Assembly (NCBI GenBank): GCA_964412785.1
Contig: CAYPQD010000011.1
Coordinates: forward strand, 1 to 64,000
DNA: 64,000 nucleotides
DNA from: UBA5336 sp964412785
GTDB taxonomy: Bacteria; Pseudomonadota; Alphaproteobacteria; Caulobacterales; Hyphomonadaceae
Direction: 5' to 3'
The notes beneath the pieces were generated by a model. It was not told the DNA's origin, did not search any database, and saw nothing but the letters and a program-made list of their open reading frames with translations. Of the stretch, positions 16,091 through 25,559 are shown one piece after another (positions within the stretch are counted from its first letter, which is position 1; each line of letters opens with the position of its first letter). A program made the translations under genes and the position numbers.

Positions 16091-17131
16091 ATGATCGGCA
16101 GCCTTCTCGGTCTCCTCTCCACGGACATGGCCATCGACCTCGGGACAGCGAACACGCTGGTCTACGTCAAGGGCCAGGGCGTCCAGCTCGATGAGCCCTC
16201 CGTGGTCGCCTACATGACCCAGGGCGGGCGCAAGATCGTCTACGCCGTTGGCGAGCAGGCCAAGCAGATGCTCGGCAAGACCCCCGTGAACATGGAGGCG
16301 ATCCGCCCCATGCGCGACGGGGTGATTGCCGATTTCGAGGTCGCCGAGGAGATGATCAAGCACTTCATCCGCAAGGTGCACAACCGCCGCGCCTTCGTCT
16401 CGCCGCTGATCATCATCTGTGTGCCGAGTTCGGCGACCAGTGTCGAGCGCCGCGCGATCCACCAGTCGGCGCTGGCCGCCGGCGCCCGCGAGGTGGAGCT
16501 GATCGAGGAGCCCATGGCCGCGGCGATCGGCGCCGGCCTGCCGATCGAGGAGCCGTCCGGTTCCATGGTCGTCGATATCGGCGGCGGCACCTCCGAAGTC
16601 GCCGTCCTCTCACTCGGCGGGATCGTCTACTCCCGCTCGGTCCGCGTTGGCGGCGACAAGATGGACCAGGCGATCGTCAACTATCTGCGCCGCGAGCAGA
16701 AAATCCTGATTGGCGAGATGTCGGCGGAGCGGATCAAGAAGGAGATCGGCACCGCCAAGCCGCCCGAGGGCGGGCCCGGCATGGCAGTTACCGTGCGCGG
16801 CCGCGGCACCCTTGACGGGGTGCCCAAGGAAACCGAAGTCACCGAGGAAATGGTCGCCGAAGCCCTGCGCGAGCCGGTGACGGAGATCATCGAATCCGTC
16901 AAGGTGGCGCTGGAGGCAATGCCGCCGGAACTGGCCGCCGATATTGTCGACCGTGGGATCGTGCTGACTGGAGGCGGAGCGCTGTTGAGGAATCTCGATG
17001 TGGTGATCCGCGAGCAGGGCAAGCTGCCGGTGATGGTGGCTGACGACCCGCTGCGCTGCGTGGTGAATGGCTGTGGCCATGTGCTGGAAAACTACGCCAA
17101 GATGAAGCAGGTGCTCTGCCCGGAGGTCTAG
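16091..17131 (+). CDS. mreB: Rod-shape actin homologue MreB
   Basis: At 346 residues, MreB is full length. The actin-fold phosphate loops are visible: phosphate 1 MAIDLGTANTLVY, phosphate 2 MVVDIGGGTSEVAVLSLGG, adenosine motif IVLTGGGALLRNLD, and the N-terminal IGSLLGLLSTDM membrane-tethering stretch. MreB filaments steer the elongasome along the lateral wall. It heads the mreB–mreC–mreD–mrdA–rodA cluster; a 61-bp gap separates it from mreC, and the remaining genes overlap or nearly touch. Confidence 0.98.
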   Translation: MIGSLLGLLSTDMAIDLGTANTLVYVKGQGVQLDEPSVVAYMTQGGRKIVYAVGEQAKQMLGKTPVNMEAIRPMRDGVIADFEVAEEMIKHFIRKVHNRRAFVSPLIIICVPSSATSVERRAIHQSALAAGAREVELIEEPMAAAIGAGLPIEEPSGSMVVDIGGGTSEVAVLSLGGIVYSRSVRVGGDKMDQAIVNYLRREQKILIGEMSAERIKKEIGTAKPPEGGPGMAVTVRGRGTLDGVPKETEVTEEMVAEALREPVTEIIESVKVALEAMPPELAADIVDRGIVLTGGGALLRNLDVVIREQGKLPVMVADDPLRCVVNGCGHVLENYAKMKQVLCPEV

Positions 17132-17192
17132 GCGTCCCGTAGAGTGCGAACGCCCGGCGGCGACAGGCGCGGCCGGGCCGTGACAGGACGAC

Positions 17193-18080
17193 ATGCCCAT
17201 GGCTGGCTTTACGAAATCAGGGCGACGGCGCAAGCCGATGCGCAGTCTCGGTCTCGGCGTGCTCGCCGCGCTCGCCCTGGCGGTTGTCCTGCTGCAGACA
17301 GCGCCCGGCATCCGTGACTGGTTCAGCCCGGTCCGCGCGAGCGTGGACGATGGCATCGCGCGAACCACCGGCGGCGGCTGGTTTGGCTGGCTCGGCGGGC
17401 TCAACGCCCGGGAGCGCGAGATCCGCACGCTGGAGCTGAAGATCGCCGAGCTGGAGCGCTATGCAACCGCACACCGGGCGCTGGTCGAACGCGTGCGCGC
17501 CTATGAGGACCTGCTCGACCTTGCCAGCGATGGTGACCGACCGGGGGTGACTGCCCGGGTTGTTGGCGAGAGTGACGGCCCGTTCAAGCGCACCCTGCTT
17601 GCCGATGCCGGCGCCGGCCGCGGCGTCGAGCCGGGCGCTGCGGCCGTCAATGAGGGCGGCCTGGTCGGGCGGGTGTTGCATGTCGGCCAGGTTTCCGCGC
17701 GCATCCTCACCGTCAAGGACGTCAACAGCCGGGTGCCGGTGATGGGCGAGATCAGCGGCGTGCGCGCCATCCTGCATGGCGGGCATGACAGCTATGGCGT
17801 CCTGCGCGACTTCCCCCAGGAGGACATCTTCCGCGCCGGTGAGCGGGTGATGACCACCGGTGAAGCCGGCCTGTTCCCGCGCGGCCTCGTCGCCGGCTAT
17901 GCCATGCTGGCCGAGGGCAGCGCTGCGGAGGCCGACCAGCGCGTGCGCTTTGCCATGGACGAGGCGCGCGGCGGCTATGTCCGCCTGCTCGCCGTGCCGC
18001 GCGTGCCAAAGCCGGAGGATGTGCCGGTGATCGAGCCGGCCGGCACCCTCGCCGCCGCGGCCGACTCCGGCGAAGGTTGA
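17193..18080 (+). CDS. mreC: Rod-shape determining protein MreC
   Basis: The 295-residue product has a basic cytoplasmic start, one membrane helix (about 17–36, LGLGVLAALALAVVLLQ), a coiled coil (REREIRTLELKIAELERY) and the beta-barrel periplasmic domain (VVGESDGPFKRTLLADAG, VNEGGLVGRVLHVG, DVNSRVPVMGEISGVRAILHG). MreC links MreB filaments to PBP2 in the periplasm. The ATG at 17193 has AGGAC upstream. The C-terminal 30 residues are acidic and alanine-rich, not conserved in the family. The mreD start lies 3 bp after its stop. Confidence 0.93.
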   Translation: MPMAGFTKSGRRRKPMRSLGLGVLAALALAVVLLQTAPGIRDWFSPVRASVDDGIARTTGGGWFGWLGGLNAREREIRTLELKIAELERYATAHRALVERVRAYEDLLDLASDGDRPGVTARVVGESDGPFKRTLLADAGAGRGVEPGAAAVNEGGLVGRVLHVGQVSARILTVKDVNSRVPVMGEISGVRAILHGGHDSYGVLRDFPQEDIFRAGERVMTTGEAGLFPRGLVAGYAMLAEGSAAEADQRVRFAMDEARGGYVRLLAVPRVPKPEDVPVIEPAGTLAAAADSGEG

Positions 18081-18083
18081 GCC

Positions 18084-18635
18084 ATGGCAAAGCGACGAAA
18101 CACCTCCCTCATCCTGGAGACCTGGCGGGGCGCAGGCGCCGGCAGCCGTCTCCTGGCGGGCGCTCTCCTGATCGCGGCGATTGGCGTGCTCGGCCAGTCA
18201 CCCCACACCCTGTTCGGCATGGCCGTGCCCTGGCCCCATGCTGCCCTTTGGGGGGCTGTCGGCTGGGCCCGCGCCGGCCTGGCGCTGAGGCCCATGCTGG
18301 TGCTGATCGCGCTTGGCATCGCCCAGGACATGGCGTCCGGCGCGCCTATCGGCAGTTTTGTGCTAATCAACCTGCTGACCTTTGGCCTTGCCGCCATGGC
18401 ACACGACCTCGCTGACCGGGACATGGCGCCGCTGTTGCGGCTGCTGGTGCCGGCCTTCGTCCTGCTGGTGGGCTTCTTCATGCTCTGGCTCGGAGCCTCC
18501 AATGCCACCGACAACCGCCTCGCCATCACCCCGCTGGTCCGCTCCTTCGCCATGACAACACTGGTCTTCTACCTCCTGCAGCCGCTGTTCGACCTCGGCG
18601 GACCGCGGCCGGGTGCGCGCAGGGCTGGCGCATGA
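18084..18635 (+). CDS. mreD: Rod-shape determining protein MreD
   Basis: A 183-residue polytopic membrane protein with about five hydrophobic helices, positioned between mreC and mrdA. MreD is poorly conserved, so the call leans on position, length and topology; the motif PMLVLIALGIAQDMASGAPIG (here split across helix 3 and its loop) fits the family. It overlaps the mrdA start by four bases (ATGA). It takes part in the MreCD complex that activates PBP2–RodA. Confidence 0.88.
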   Translation: MAKRRNTSLILETWRGAGAGSRLLAGALLIAAIGVLGQSPHTLFGMAVPWPHAALWGAVGWARAGLALRPMLVLIALGIAQDMASGAPIGSFVLINLLTFGLAAMAHDLADRDMAPLLRLLVPAFVLLVGFFMLWLGASNATDNRLAITPLVRSFAMTTLVFYLLQPLFDLGGPRPGARRAGA

Positions 18636-20596
18636 GCCGCGGGTCGAAGCTTCCGGGCGGGACGGGCCAGGCCCTCGAGCCGAAGGATTCCAATCGCCGC
18701 GCCTGGATGGTCGGTGGCGCCGGCGCGCTGGCCTTTGGCGGTCTGATCGGCCGGCTTGCACAGCTGCAACTCGTGGACGGTGGCCATTTCCGCGAGGTCG
18801 CCAACGAGAATGTCATCAAGCGCGAGATCGACCCGCCGCGTCGCGGCATGATCCTCGACCGGTTCGGCCGCACCCTCGCCTCCCACCGCCGGGCAGGGCG
18901 CGTTTCCCTGGTGCGCGAGGCGGTCACCGGCCTCGACGCCACCCTGGCACGGATCGGCGAGCACATTCCGCTGTCTGAGGCGCGCCGCGACGCTGTCCGC
19001 CGCAACGCCTATCGCCAGGCCGCCTTCCTGCCGACGATCGTCGCAGAGGAGCTGTCCTATGAGGACTTCGCCCGCCTGTCGGTGCTCTCCACCGAGATGA
19101 AGGGCGTCTATGTGGAGATGGCCGAGACGCGCTCCTATCCTCGCGGCCGCGACTTCGCCCATGTCATCGGCTATGTCGCCCGCGCCAGCCAGCGCGATCT
19201 TGAGCGCCTGACTGGCGGTGTCGAGGTTCCCGAGACCGTCAGCGAGCTGGAGCGCCTGTTCCGCCATCCGGACATGCGCACCGGTCGCAGCGGTCTTGAA
19301 TTCTTCGCCGAGGCGCACCTGCGCGGACAGCCGGGCCTGAAGTCCTGGGAGGTCACCGCAGATGGTCGCCGCGAGCGGGAAATGCCGCAGGCGCCGGGCG
19401 AACAGCCCGAGAATGGTGAGGACGTCCACATCACCATCGACGCGGAGCTCCAGCGCGACGCGATCGAGCGGTTCGGTGCGGAATCGGGCGCTGCCGTCGT
19501 GCTCGACCTGGAAACCGGCGACATTCTCGCCCTGGTTTCGACACCCGCCTTCGACCCCAATGATTTCGTCAACGGCATCAGCCAGGCCGACTATGACCTG
19601 CTGCGCGAAAACGACCGCGCGCCGCTCTATCACAAGGCCTATGACGGCATTTATCCGCCGGGCTCCACCTTCAAGATGGTGGTGGCCACAGCGGCGCTGC
19701 GTCATGAGGTGATCCGGCCGCATGAGCGCATCTACTGCCCCGGCCATTACCGCTTCGGCAACCGCACCTGGTCCTGCTGGAAGCGCGGCGGCCATGGCGC
19801 GATGGACATGCATTCGGCGCTCAAGCAGAGCTGCGATACCTATTTCTACGAGGTCGCCCGCCGCGTCGGCGCGGAGCGCATCGCCGAGACGGCGCGTGAT
19901 TTCGGCTTCGGGGCCCGCTGGGACATCGGCATCACCGGCGGCGCAACCGGCACCGTGCCCAATGACGCCTGGAAGCGCGAAGCACGCGGCGAGCCCTGGT
20001 ATGAAGGCGAGACGCTCAATTTCGGCATCGGCCAGGGTTATCTGACCTCGACCCCGCTGCAGCTTGCCATGATGACGGCGCGGATCGCGACCGAAGGCCG
20101 GGCGGTCGAGCCGCGCCTCGTCGGCCGCGGGCCGGACGTGCCCGGCGCGGCCGCGGCCAGCGCCCCCCTGTCGCGCGAGATCATGCAGCGCATGAAGGCC
20201 GGCATGTTCGGGGTGACGTCGCAGGCCGGCGGGACAGCGCAGCGCTCCGGCGATCTCGGCCTCGGCGGCGCGCGGATGGCGGGCAAGACCGGCACCGCCC
20301 AGGTGCGCTATATCTCTCAGGCCGAACGCGCCAGCGGCGTCATCGCCAATGAGGACCTGGAGCGCCAGTTGCGCGACCACGCCCTGTTCGTCGGCTATGC
20401 GCCGCACGATGACCCGAAATACGCCGTCGCTGTGGTGGTCGAGCATGGCGGCGGCGGCTCGCGCGCAGCCGCTCCGGTGGCCCGGGACATCATGGCCGCG
20501 GCTCTCCGGCGCCACAGTGGCGCGCGGCCCGCCTACCAGCAGGGGATACTCCGGCCCGCGACCCGTGCCGCCCTGTCCGGCCAGGGCGCCCCGTGA
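18632..20596 (+). CDS. mrdA: Penicillin-binding protein 2 (peptidoglycan transpeptidase)
   Basis: The 654-residue class B PBP has an N-terminal membrane helix (about 23–45), a pedestal/dimerisation domain (EIDPPRRGMILDRFGRTLASH) and a transpeptidase domain. Active-site motifs are PPGSTFKM (nucleophile serine, SxxK), SCD in LKQSCDTYFYE (SxN equivalent with D), and KTGTAQVR. It crosslinks peptidoglycan during elongation in partnership with the RodA glycosyltransferase encoded next. Length is typical. It is the target of mecillinam-type beta-lactams in this family. Confidence 0.97.
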   Translation: MSRGSKLPGGTGQALEPKDSNRRAWMVGGAGALAFGGLIGRLAQLQLVDGGHFREVANENVIKREIDPPRRGMILDRFGRTLASHRRAGRVSLVREAVTGLDATLARIGEHIPLSEARRDAVRRNAYRQAAFLPTIVAEELSYEDFARLSVLSTEMKGVYVEMAETRSYPRGRDFAHVIGYVARASQRDLERLTGGVEVPETVSELERLFRHPDMRTGRSGLEFFAEAHLRGQPGLKSWEVTADGRREREMPQAPGEQPENGEDVHITIDAELQRDAIERFGAESGAAVVLDLETGDILALVSTPAFDPNDFVNGISQADYDLLRENDRAPLYHKAYDGIYPPGSTFKMVVATAALRHEVIRPHERIYCPGHYRFGNRTWSCWKRGGHGAMDMHSALKQSCDTYFYEVARRVGAERIAETARDFGFGARWDIGITGGATGTVPNDAWKREARGEPWYEGETLNFGIGQGYLTSTPLQLAMMTARIATEGRAVEPRLVGRGPDVPGAAAASAPLSREIMQRMKAGMFGVTSQAGGTAQRSGDLGLGGARMAGKTGTAQVRYISQAERASGVIANEDLERQLRDHALFVGYAPHDDPKYAVAVVVEHGGGGSRAAAPVARDIMAAALRRHSGARPAYQQGILRPATRAALSGQGAP

Positions 20597-20607
20597 GGTC
20601 TGTTGCG

Positions 20608-21858
20608 ATGTCGATGTCCTATGCCAACCAGCCCGGATATGCAGGCGGACCCGGCCGCGGCCTCGCGCGGGGACGCGCCAGCCTCACCAGCCGCGTCGCC
20701 AGGCTGCCCTGGGGGCTTGTCTTCCTGATCGTCGCGATGGCGTGCGTTGGCACGGCCATGCTCTATTCCTCCACACAGCTGCCCGACGCCGTGGCGCGCA
20801 GCGGCGTGGAGGAGACCGACCTGTGGCGCAAGCACGCGGTGCGGTTCGCCATCGGGTTCGTCCTGATGATCGCGCTTGCCATGATCCCCCTGCGCCTGTG
20901 GCTGCGCACCGCCTTCCTCGCCTATATCGTGCCGCTCGGACTGCTGTTTGCGGTGGAGTTTGCCGGCTCCGTGCGCGGCGGGGCACAGCGATGGCTCGAC
21001 CTCGGCCCGGTGGCGATCCAGCCATCGGAGTTCATGAAGCTTGCGCTCAGCCTCGCCCTGGCGCGCTACTACCATATGCGCCTGTCGGGTGGCGGACGCT
21101 ATCCCAACGAATTGTGGGGGCAGATCGCCGTTCACCTCCCCGCCCTTGCCTTGATCGCTGTGCCGGCGACGCTGATCTTCAAGCAGCCCGATTTCGGCAC
21201 CACGCTCGCCCTTGTCGCATCGGGCGGCCTTGTGCTGTTCATTGCGCACCTGCCCTGGAAGGTGATCGTCGCGGTCTTCACGATTGCCCTCGTCAGCGTC
21301 CCTGCGACCTACATGTTCGTGCTTGAAGACTACCAGAGGGAGCGGGTCGACACCTTCATCAAGCAGTTCGCCGGTGACACCACCGAGGAGGATCGCCTCG
21401 GCGACAGCTACCAGATCGAACAGGCGAAGATCGCGATCGGGGCCGGCGGCCTCAATGGCAAGGGCTTCACCCAGGGCACCCAGACCAAGCTCGACTACAT
21501 CCCCGAACAGCACACCGATTTCATCCTGACGGTGATCGCCGAGGAGTTCGGCTTCATCGGCACCAGCGCCGTGCTGCTCGCCTGGGCGGCCATTCTCGGC
21601 TGGGGCCTCATCATCGCATTGCAGTCGGAGAGCTGGTTCGGCACGCTGGCGGCCTGCGGTGCGGTCGGCACGGTGGGCTTCTACATCTTCTTCAATGTCG
21701 GCATGGTGACGGGCCTGCTGCCCGTGGTCGGCGTGCCGATGCCGATGGTCTCCTATGGCGGCACGGCGATGATCACCACCATGGCCTGTTTCGGCCTGAT
21801 CCTGTCGGCCCATCTTGACCGGCGTGACACCAGCCTGTCAGCATCGGGCGTGATCTGA
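20608..21858 (+). CDS. rodA: Peptidoglycan glycosyltransferase RodA
   Basis: This SEDS-family integral membrane protein polymerises lipid II during elongation. About ten membrane helices are visible. Family motifs include GAQRWLDLGPVAIQPSEFMK, QPDFGTTLALVASG, and PEQHTDFILTVIAEEFGFIG, and the end helix VGVPMPMVSYGGTAM. The ATG at 20608 (416 residues) has TGAGGT about 9 bp upstream; a GTG at 20593 overlapping the mrdA stop is the alternative. The N-terminal 25 residues are a glycine-rich cytoplasmic tail. Confidence 0.96.
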   Translation: MSMSYANQPGYAGGPGRGLARGRASLTSRVARLPWGLVFLIVAMACVGTAMLYSSTQLPDAVARSGVEETDLWRKHAVRFAIGFVLMIALAMIPLRLWLRTAFLAYIVPLGLLFAVEFAGSVRGGAQRWLDLGPVAIQPSEFMKLALSLALARYYHMRLSGGGRYPNELWGQIAVHLPALALIAVPATLIFKQPDFGTTLALVASGGLVLFIAHLPWKVIVAVFTIALVSVPATYMFVLEDYQRERVDTFIKQFAGDTTEEDRLGDSYQIEQAKIAIGAGGLNGKGFTQGTQTKLDYIPEQHTDFILTVIAEEFGFIGTSAVLLAWAAILGWGLIIALQSESWFGTLAACGAVGTVGFYIFFNVGMVTGLLPVVGVPMPMVSYGGTAMITTMACFGLILSAHLDRRDTSLSASGVI

Positions 21859-21954
21859 CGGGTGCAACGCACCGCGGCTGGTTGACGCGCCGGGCGCCGA
21901 CAATAGTCTGCGCGCGAATTCACGACATCAGATCGGTCCGGGGAGGGACGCAGG

Positions 21955-23340
21955 ATGGCGGCAGTGGGCGGTAAGGTCGAGCACTGGGGCTCGCGGTTCG
22001 GCTTCATCATGGCCGCGGTGGGCTCATCGGTCGGCCTCGGCAATCTCTGGCGGTTCCCCTACACCGCCGGGGAGAATGGCGGCTCCGCCTTCATCCTCAT
22101 CTATCTCGCCTGCGTGATCCTGCTCGGCCTGCCGGTGCTGATGGCGGAATATGCCGTCGGCCGGAAGGGCCAGCGTTCGGCCGTCACCGGCATCGCCCAC
22201 ATCGCCGACACGGAGAGGAAGTCGCGCGCCTGGTCACTGATCGGCTGGCTCGGGGCCCTGACGGCGCTGTCGATCGTGTCGTTCTACTGCGTCGTGGCGA
22301 CCTGGGTGTTCGACTACATCCCGCTTGCTTTCGCCGGCGGCTTTGCCGGCCTCGACGCCGAAGGCTCGGCCGCGAAATTCGCCGCCAGCATTTCCAACAC
22401 GCGGGAAATCCTGGCTTATCTCGCGATCTTCGTCGCGCTCAACGTCTTCGTCGTGGCGCGCGGGGTGCGCGGCGGCATCGAGCGGGCAGCCGGCATCCTG
22501 ATGCCGCTCTTCTTCATCATGCTGCTTGGCATGGTCGTGTTCGCCCTTGTCACCGGCGATGCCGGACGGGCGGCGCAGTTCCTGTTGCAGCCGGACTTTT
22601 CCAGGGTCGGCTTCGGCACCTTCCTGTCCGCCGTCGGGCAGGCCTTCTTCTCCATCGGCGTCGGCACCTGTCTCATGGTCACCTATGGCGCGTATCTGAC
22701 CCGCGAGACCAACATTCCCCGCGCCTCCGGCCTGATCGCCGGGGCCGACACCTTCGTCGCCCTGATCGCCGGCTTTGCGATCTTCCCGATCGTGTTCGGC
22801 TTTGGCCTCGACCCGGCCGGCGGTGGCGGCCTGTTCTTCGTCACCATGCCGGTCGCCTTCGGCCAGATGGCCGGCGGTGCAGGTGTCGGCGGGCTGTTCT
22901 TCACACTGGCCCTGTTCGCCGCCTTCACCTCGTCGATCTCTCTGCTGGAAGTCGGCGTGTCGGTCCTGGAGGAGCAGAAGGGCATCGGCCGGGTGCGCGG
23001 TGCGGTCGGGCTCGGCGTCATCCTTTTCCTTTTTGGGGTTGGCTATGTCCTCGCCGGCGAGTGGATTGACCATGTCGACTTCGTCACCGGCTCGCTCCTG
23101 CTGCCGCTCGGCGGCATCCTGATGGCCCTGTTCGCCGGTTGGGTGCTGACCCGCGACAGCCTGGCCGACGAGCTGGAAAACAATGGGGCATTGCTCAGCA
23201 CCGTGCGCCTGCTGCTGCGCTATCTCGTGCCGGCGGCGTTGGCCTTCATCCTCGTCTTCGGTGTCGCCGACAAGCTGCAGGACCAGTATGGCGTCGCCCT
23301 GCCGGGCGTCCTGACCAGCCTGCTCGGCCCCAATGGCTGA
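21955..23340 (+). CDS. Sodium-dependent transporter, NSS/SNF family
   Basis: The 461-residue protein is a LeuT-fold symporter with about 11–12 helices. TM1 carries the hallmark SSVGLGNLWRFPYTAGENGG with the unwound sodium-binding segment; TM6 shows FFSIGVGTCLMVTYGAYL and TM8 FTSSISLLEVGVSVLEE. Family members take up amino acids or related compounds with sodium, but the substrate cannot be read from sequence. It starts 96 bp after rodA with its own likely promoter and converges on the iminopeptidase gene 17 bp away. Confidence 0.93.
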   Translation: MAAVGGKVEHWGSRFGFIMAAVGSSVGLGNLWRFPYTAGENGGSAFILIYLACVILLGLPVLMAEYAVGRKGQRSAVTGIAHIADTERKSRAWSLIGWLGALTALSIVSFYCVVATWVFDYIPLAFAGGFAGLDAEGSAAKFAASISNTREILAYLAIFVALNVFVVARGVRGGIERAAGILMPLFFIMLLGMVVFALVTGDAGRAAQFLLQPDFSRVGFGTFLSAVGQAFFSIGVGTCLMVTYGAYLTRETNIPRASGLIAGADTFVALIAGFAIFPIVFGFGLDPAGGGGLFFVTMPVAFGQMAGGAGVGGLFFTLALFAAFTSSISLLEVGVSVLEEQKGIGRVRGAVGLGVILFLFGVGYVLAGEWIDHVDFVTGSLLLPLGGILMALFAGWVLTRDSLADELENNGALLSTVRLLLRYLVPAALAFILVFGVADKLQDQYGVALPGVLTSLLGPNG

Positions 23341-23357
23341 GCCAGGGCGGAGCCAGC

Positions 23358-24332
23358 TCAGCCATAGCGCGCGGCGAAGGTGTCGCTTGCGCGCACCAGC
23401 CTGTCGACAATGCCGGGCTCCAGGCTGGAATGGCCGGCATCGGCGACGATCTCCAGTTCCGCCCGGGGCCACGCCTTGGCCAGCGCCCAGGCCGATGACA
23501 GCGGCGTGACCACGTCATAGCGCCCGTGCACGATAACGCCGGGAATCTGCGCCAGCTTGTTCGCCGCCTCGTCGATCAGCCAGCCATCATGGCGGAAGAA
23601 GCCCTTGTTGATGAAATAGTGGCACTCGATGCGGGCAAACGCGTCGACAAAGCTGTCCTCGTTGAACCGTGGCGGGCGGGTCCCCGGTCCCTTCAGCGAC
23701 AGCGTCTCCCCCTCCCAGCGCGCCCAAGCCCGAGCGGCGGCCAGCCGGGCCTGCGGGTCTTCGCCGGTCAGGCGCATGTGGAAAGCGCTGATCAGGTCGG
23801 CGCGCTCCGCCTCCGGGATCGGCGCGACATAGCGCTCATAGGCGTCCGGGAACAGCCGGCTTGCACCGTCCTGGTAGAACCATCTTATCTCCGCCTCGGT
23901 GATCAGAAACACCCCGCGCAGGATCAGGCCGATCACCCGTTCCGGATAGGTCACCGCATAGGACAGCGCGAGCGTCGAGCCCCAGGAGCCGCCAAAGACC
24001 ACCCAGCGCTCGACGCCGAGGTGCTTGCGCAGCGCCTCGGTGTCGGCCACCAAATGCCAGGTGGTGTTGTCCTCAAGCGACGAATATGGCGTCGAGCGGC
24101 CGCATCCGCGCTGGTCAAACAGGATGATCCTGTAGACCCGGGGATCGAAGAAGCGCCGCATTTCAGGGCTGGAGCCGCCGCCGGGGCCGCCATGCAGCGC
24201 GATGACCGGCAATCCTGCCGGATTTCCGCTCTCTTCCCAGTAGATTTCGTGCAGGTCGGAGACCTTCAGCCGGCCGGTCCGCCCCGCGTCCAGACGCGGG
24301 TACAGCGTCCGTCTTCCTGTGGTCCTGTTCAT
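23358..24332 (-). CDS. pip: Prolyl iminopeptidase (alpha/beta hydrolase)
   Basis: The 324-residue enzyme removes N-terminal proline from peptides. Signatures of the S33 family are HGGPGGGSSPEMRRFFDP (oxyanion region), FDQRGCGRSTP, and the nucleophile elbow GGSWGSTLALSYA; the catalytic histidine lies in DAGHSSLEPG and the aspartate in HGRYDVVTP. No signal peptide is present, so it is cytosolic. It is divergent from the lipoprotein gene at 24442. Confidence 0.95.
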   Translation of the reverse strand: MNRTTGRRTLYPRLDAGRTGRLKVSDLHEIYWEESGNPAGLPVIALHGGPGGGSSPEMRRFFDPRVYRIILFDQRGCGRSTPYSSLEDNTTWHLVADTEALRKHLGVERWVVFGGSWGSTLALSYAVTYPERVIGLILRGVFLITEAEIRWFYQDGASRLFPDAYERYVAPIPEAERADLISAFHMRLTGEDPQARLAAARAWARWEGETLSLKGPGTRPPRFNEDSFVDAFARIECHYFINKGFFRHDGWLIDEAANKLAQIPGVIVHGRYDVVTPLSSAWALAKAWPRAELEIVADAGHSSLEPGIVDRLVRASDTFAARYG

Positions 24333-24353
24333 GGCGCTTTCACCTATCCGGAC

Positions 24354-24368
24354 TTATCCCCCAGATAA
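24354..24368. promoter_or_regulatory. Small dyad between divergent genes
   Basis: TTATC (24354–24358) and GATAA (24364–24368) form a perfect inverted repeat with 5-bp spacing in the 109-bp divergent region between pip and the lipoprotein gene. A possible operator; no regulator is suggested. Confidence 0.25.
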
Positions 24369-24441
24369 AGGCTGGACGTACGGTTTCCCCCCGGTATTGT
24401 GCAATGAGGGTGGGGACCCGGGGTATTGAAACGGCGGAATT

Positions 24442-25047
24442 ATGCGGATTGTCCTACTCGGCGCTTCCCTGATCGCCCTCGCCGGCTGTGCGACCGTGTC
24501 GATGCGAACCGGCGAGGCAGTTGTCGAGGCCGGCCTCAGTGAACAACAGACCGCCCTACGCGCCCATTCGGACGCCTATTGCCAGACAGTCGACTCGGCC
24601 GGATGGGTCTCACCTGGCCTCACCCTGTCCGGTCTGGCCAGCCTCCTGATGGATGGTAGCACGGGCGGGGTCCAGGCCGGCCCAGACTATGGTGAGCGGC
24701 TCGCCGGCATGGCCGATGCGAGCGAGGCATTGTCGATCCTCGCCGGCGATGCCCGCACGGCGCGCTCGGGCCTCGACCGTGTCATTGACGAAGCCGACCG
24801 TCTGTTGCGCGCCGACCCCGCGCCGTCGCGCGGCGACGTCATGAGTTTCGAGCGCGCGCTGATGAAGGCGCAGCGCAGCCATCGCGCCTTCCTCGCTGCG
24901 GAGGCACAGGTCAATGGCGCGGCCCCTGCTGCCCGGGAGACCGTCACCGACGAGATCGCCCGCCTGGCCGACCGTATTGATGCCGCGCGCATCCTCGCCG
25001 ACGACCTCGCCGCGCGTTACACCCGCACCGACGGCTCTGCCGCATGA
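24442..25047 (+). CDS. Hypothetical lipoprotein
   Basis: A 201-residue protein whose signal peptide ends in the lipobox LAGC (cysteine at about residue 16), so it should be lipid-anchored in the envelope. The mature part is almost entirely alpha-helical, with heptad-like stretches (ARTARSGLDRVIDEADRLLR, and a second helix pair from about residue 140), resembling a helical bundle. I do not recognise a family. It is a single gene between pip and a 270-bp non-coding stretch. Confidence 0.75.
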   Translation: MRIVLLGASLIALAGCATVSMRTGEAVVEAGLSEQQTALRAHSDAYCQTVDSAGWVSPGLTLSGLASLLMDGSTGGVQAGPDYGERLAGMADASEALSILAGDARTARSGLDRVIDEADRLLRADPAPSRGDVMSFERALMKAQRSHRAFLAAEAQVNGAAPAARETVTDEIARLADRIDAARILADDLAARYTRTDGSAA

Positions 25048-25245
25048 CGGTGACGACCCGGTCGCGACAGGCGCGCGATCGTCAGGCGGGTCGGTTGGGC
25101 CGCAGATCGGCAATGGCCCCTCTCCCAACAAGCAGACACGCGATCCAGCAAGGGCAGCGCGATCTGTCATCGCGGGCAGAGCAAAGCGCAGAGCCGGGGC
25201 CCAGCGCCTGCCGCTGACCGTGGATTGCAGTTCTGCGCGCTCCGG

Positions 25246-25287
25246 CCGGGATCACGGGGCCGGGATCAAAGGGCCGGGATCAAAGGG
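25246..25287. repeat. Three 14-bp tandem repeats
   Basis: CCGGGATCACGGGG, CCGGGATCAAAGGG and CCGGGATCAAAGGG follow each other directly in the non-coding stretch 25048–25316. No gene is visible in the remainder of that stretch. A short minisatellite, possibly variable between strains. Confidence 0.8.
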
Positions 25288-25316
25288 GCTGGGGTCGCGA
25301 CTTGCCGGAAACCGTC

Positions 25317-25559
25317 CTAGCCGCGAGACGCTTTCCAGCGGCGGTAAACGCGCCGCGCCAGGATCGCCGTGACGGCAATCCCGAACGCCGCGACGCCCCA
25401 GGCCAGTCCGGTCCGGCTCCAGTCCGGCCCCGGACCGCCCTGCTGGCTGACATGCAGCGCCGCCCGGGCGGCCACCAGCGCCGGGATCGAGGCAATGATC
25501 GCGCCGAGATAGGGCGGCCCGCGCCGCCGCCTGAAGCGCCGCAGCGGCTGGCGGGTCAT
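25317..25559 (-). CDS. Small basic membrane protein
   Basis: An 80-residue frame starting at the ATG that overlaps the DUF423 stop (ATGA). It begins with a strongly basic stretch (TRQPLRRFRRRRGPPYLG), then has two hydrophobic segments (about 17–33 and 52–69) and a basic tail, so a two-helix inner-membrane protein is likely. No family is recognised. Its stop codon coincides with the recurrent 13-mer GGAAACCGTCCTA (25307–25319). Confidence 0.6.
   Translation of the reverse strand: MTRQPLRRFRRRRGPPYLGAIIASIPALVAARAALHVSQQGGPGPDWSRTGLAWGVAAFGIAVTAILARRVYRRWKASRG

Noticed and set aside
13350..16091. A 913-codon minus-strand frame antisense to the TVP38 and leuA genes
   Set aside because: It crosses two well-supported genes and the intergenic region, and its translation has no domain-like features; a by-product of GC-rich third positions.
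18569..20515. A 648-codon minus-strand frame antisense to mrdA
   Set aside because: mrdA has all penicillin-binding motifs; the antisense frame is low complexity.
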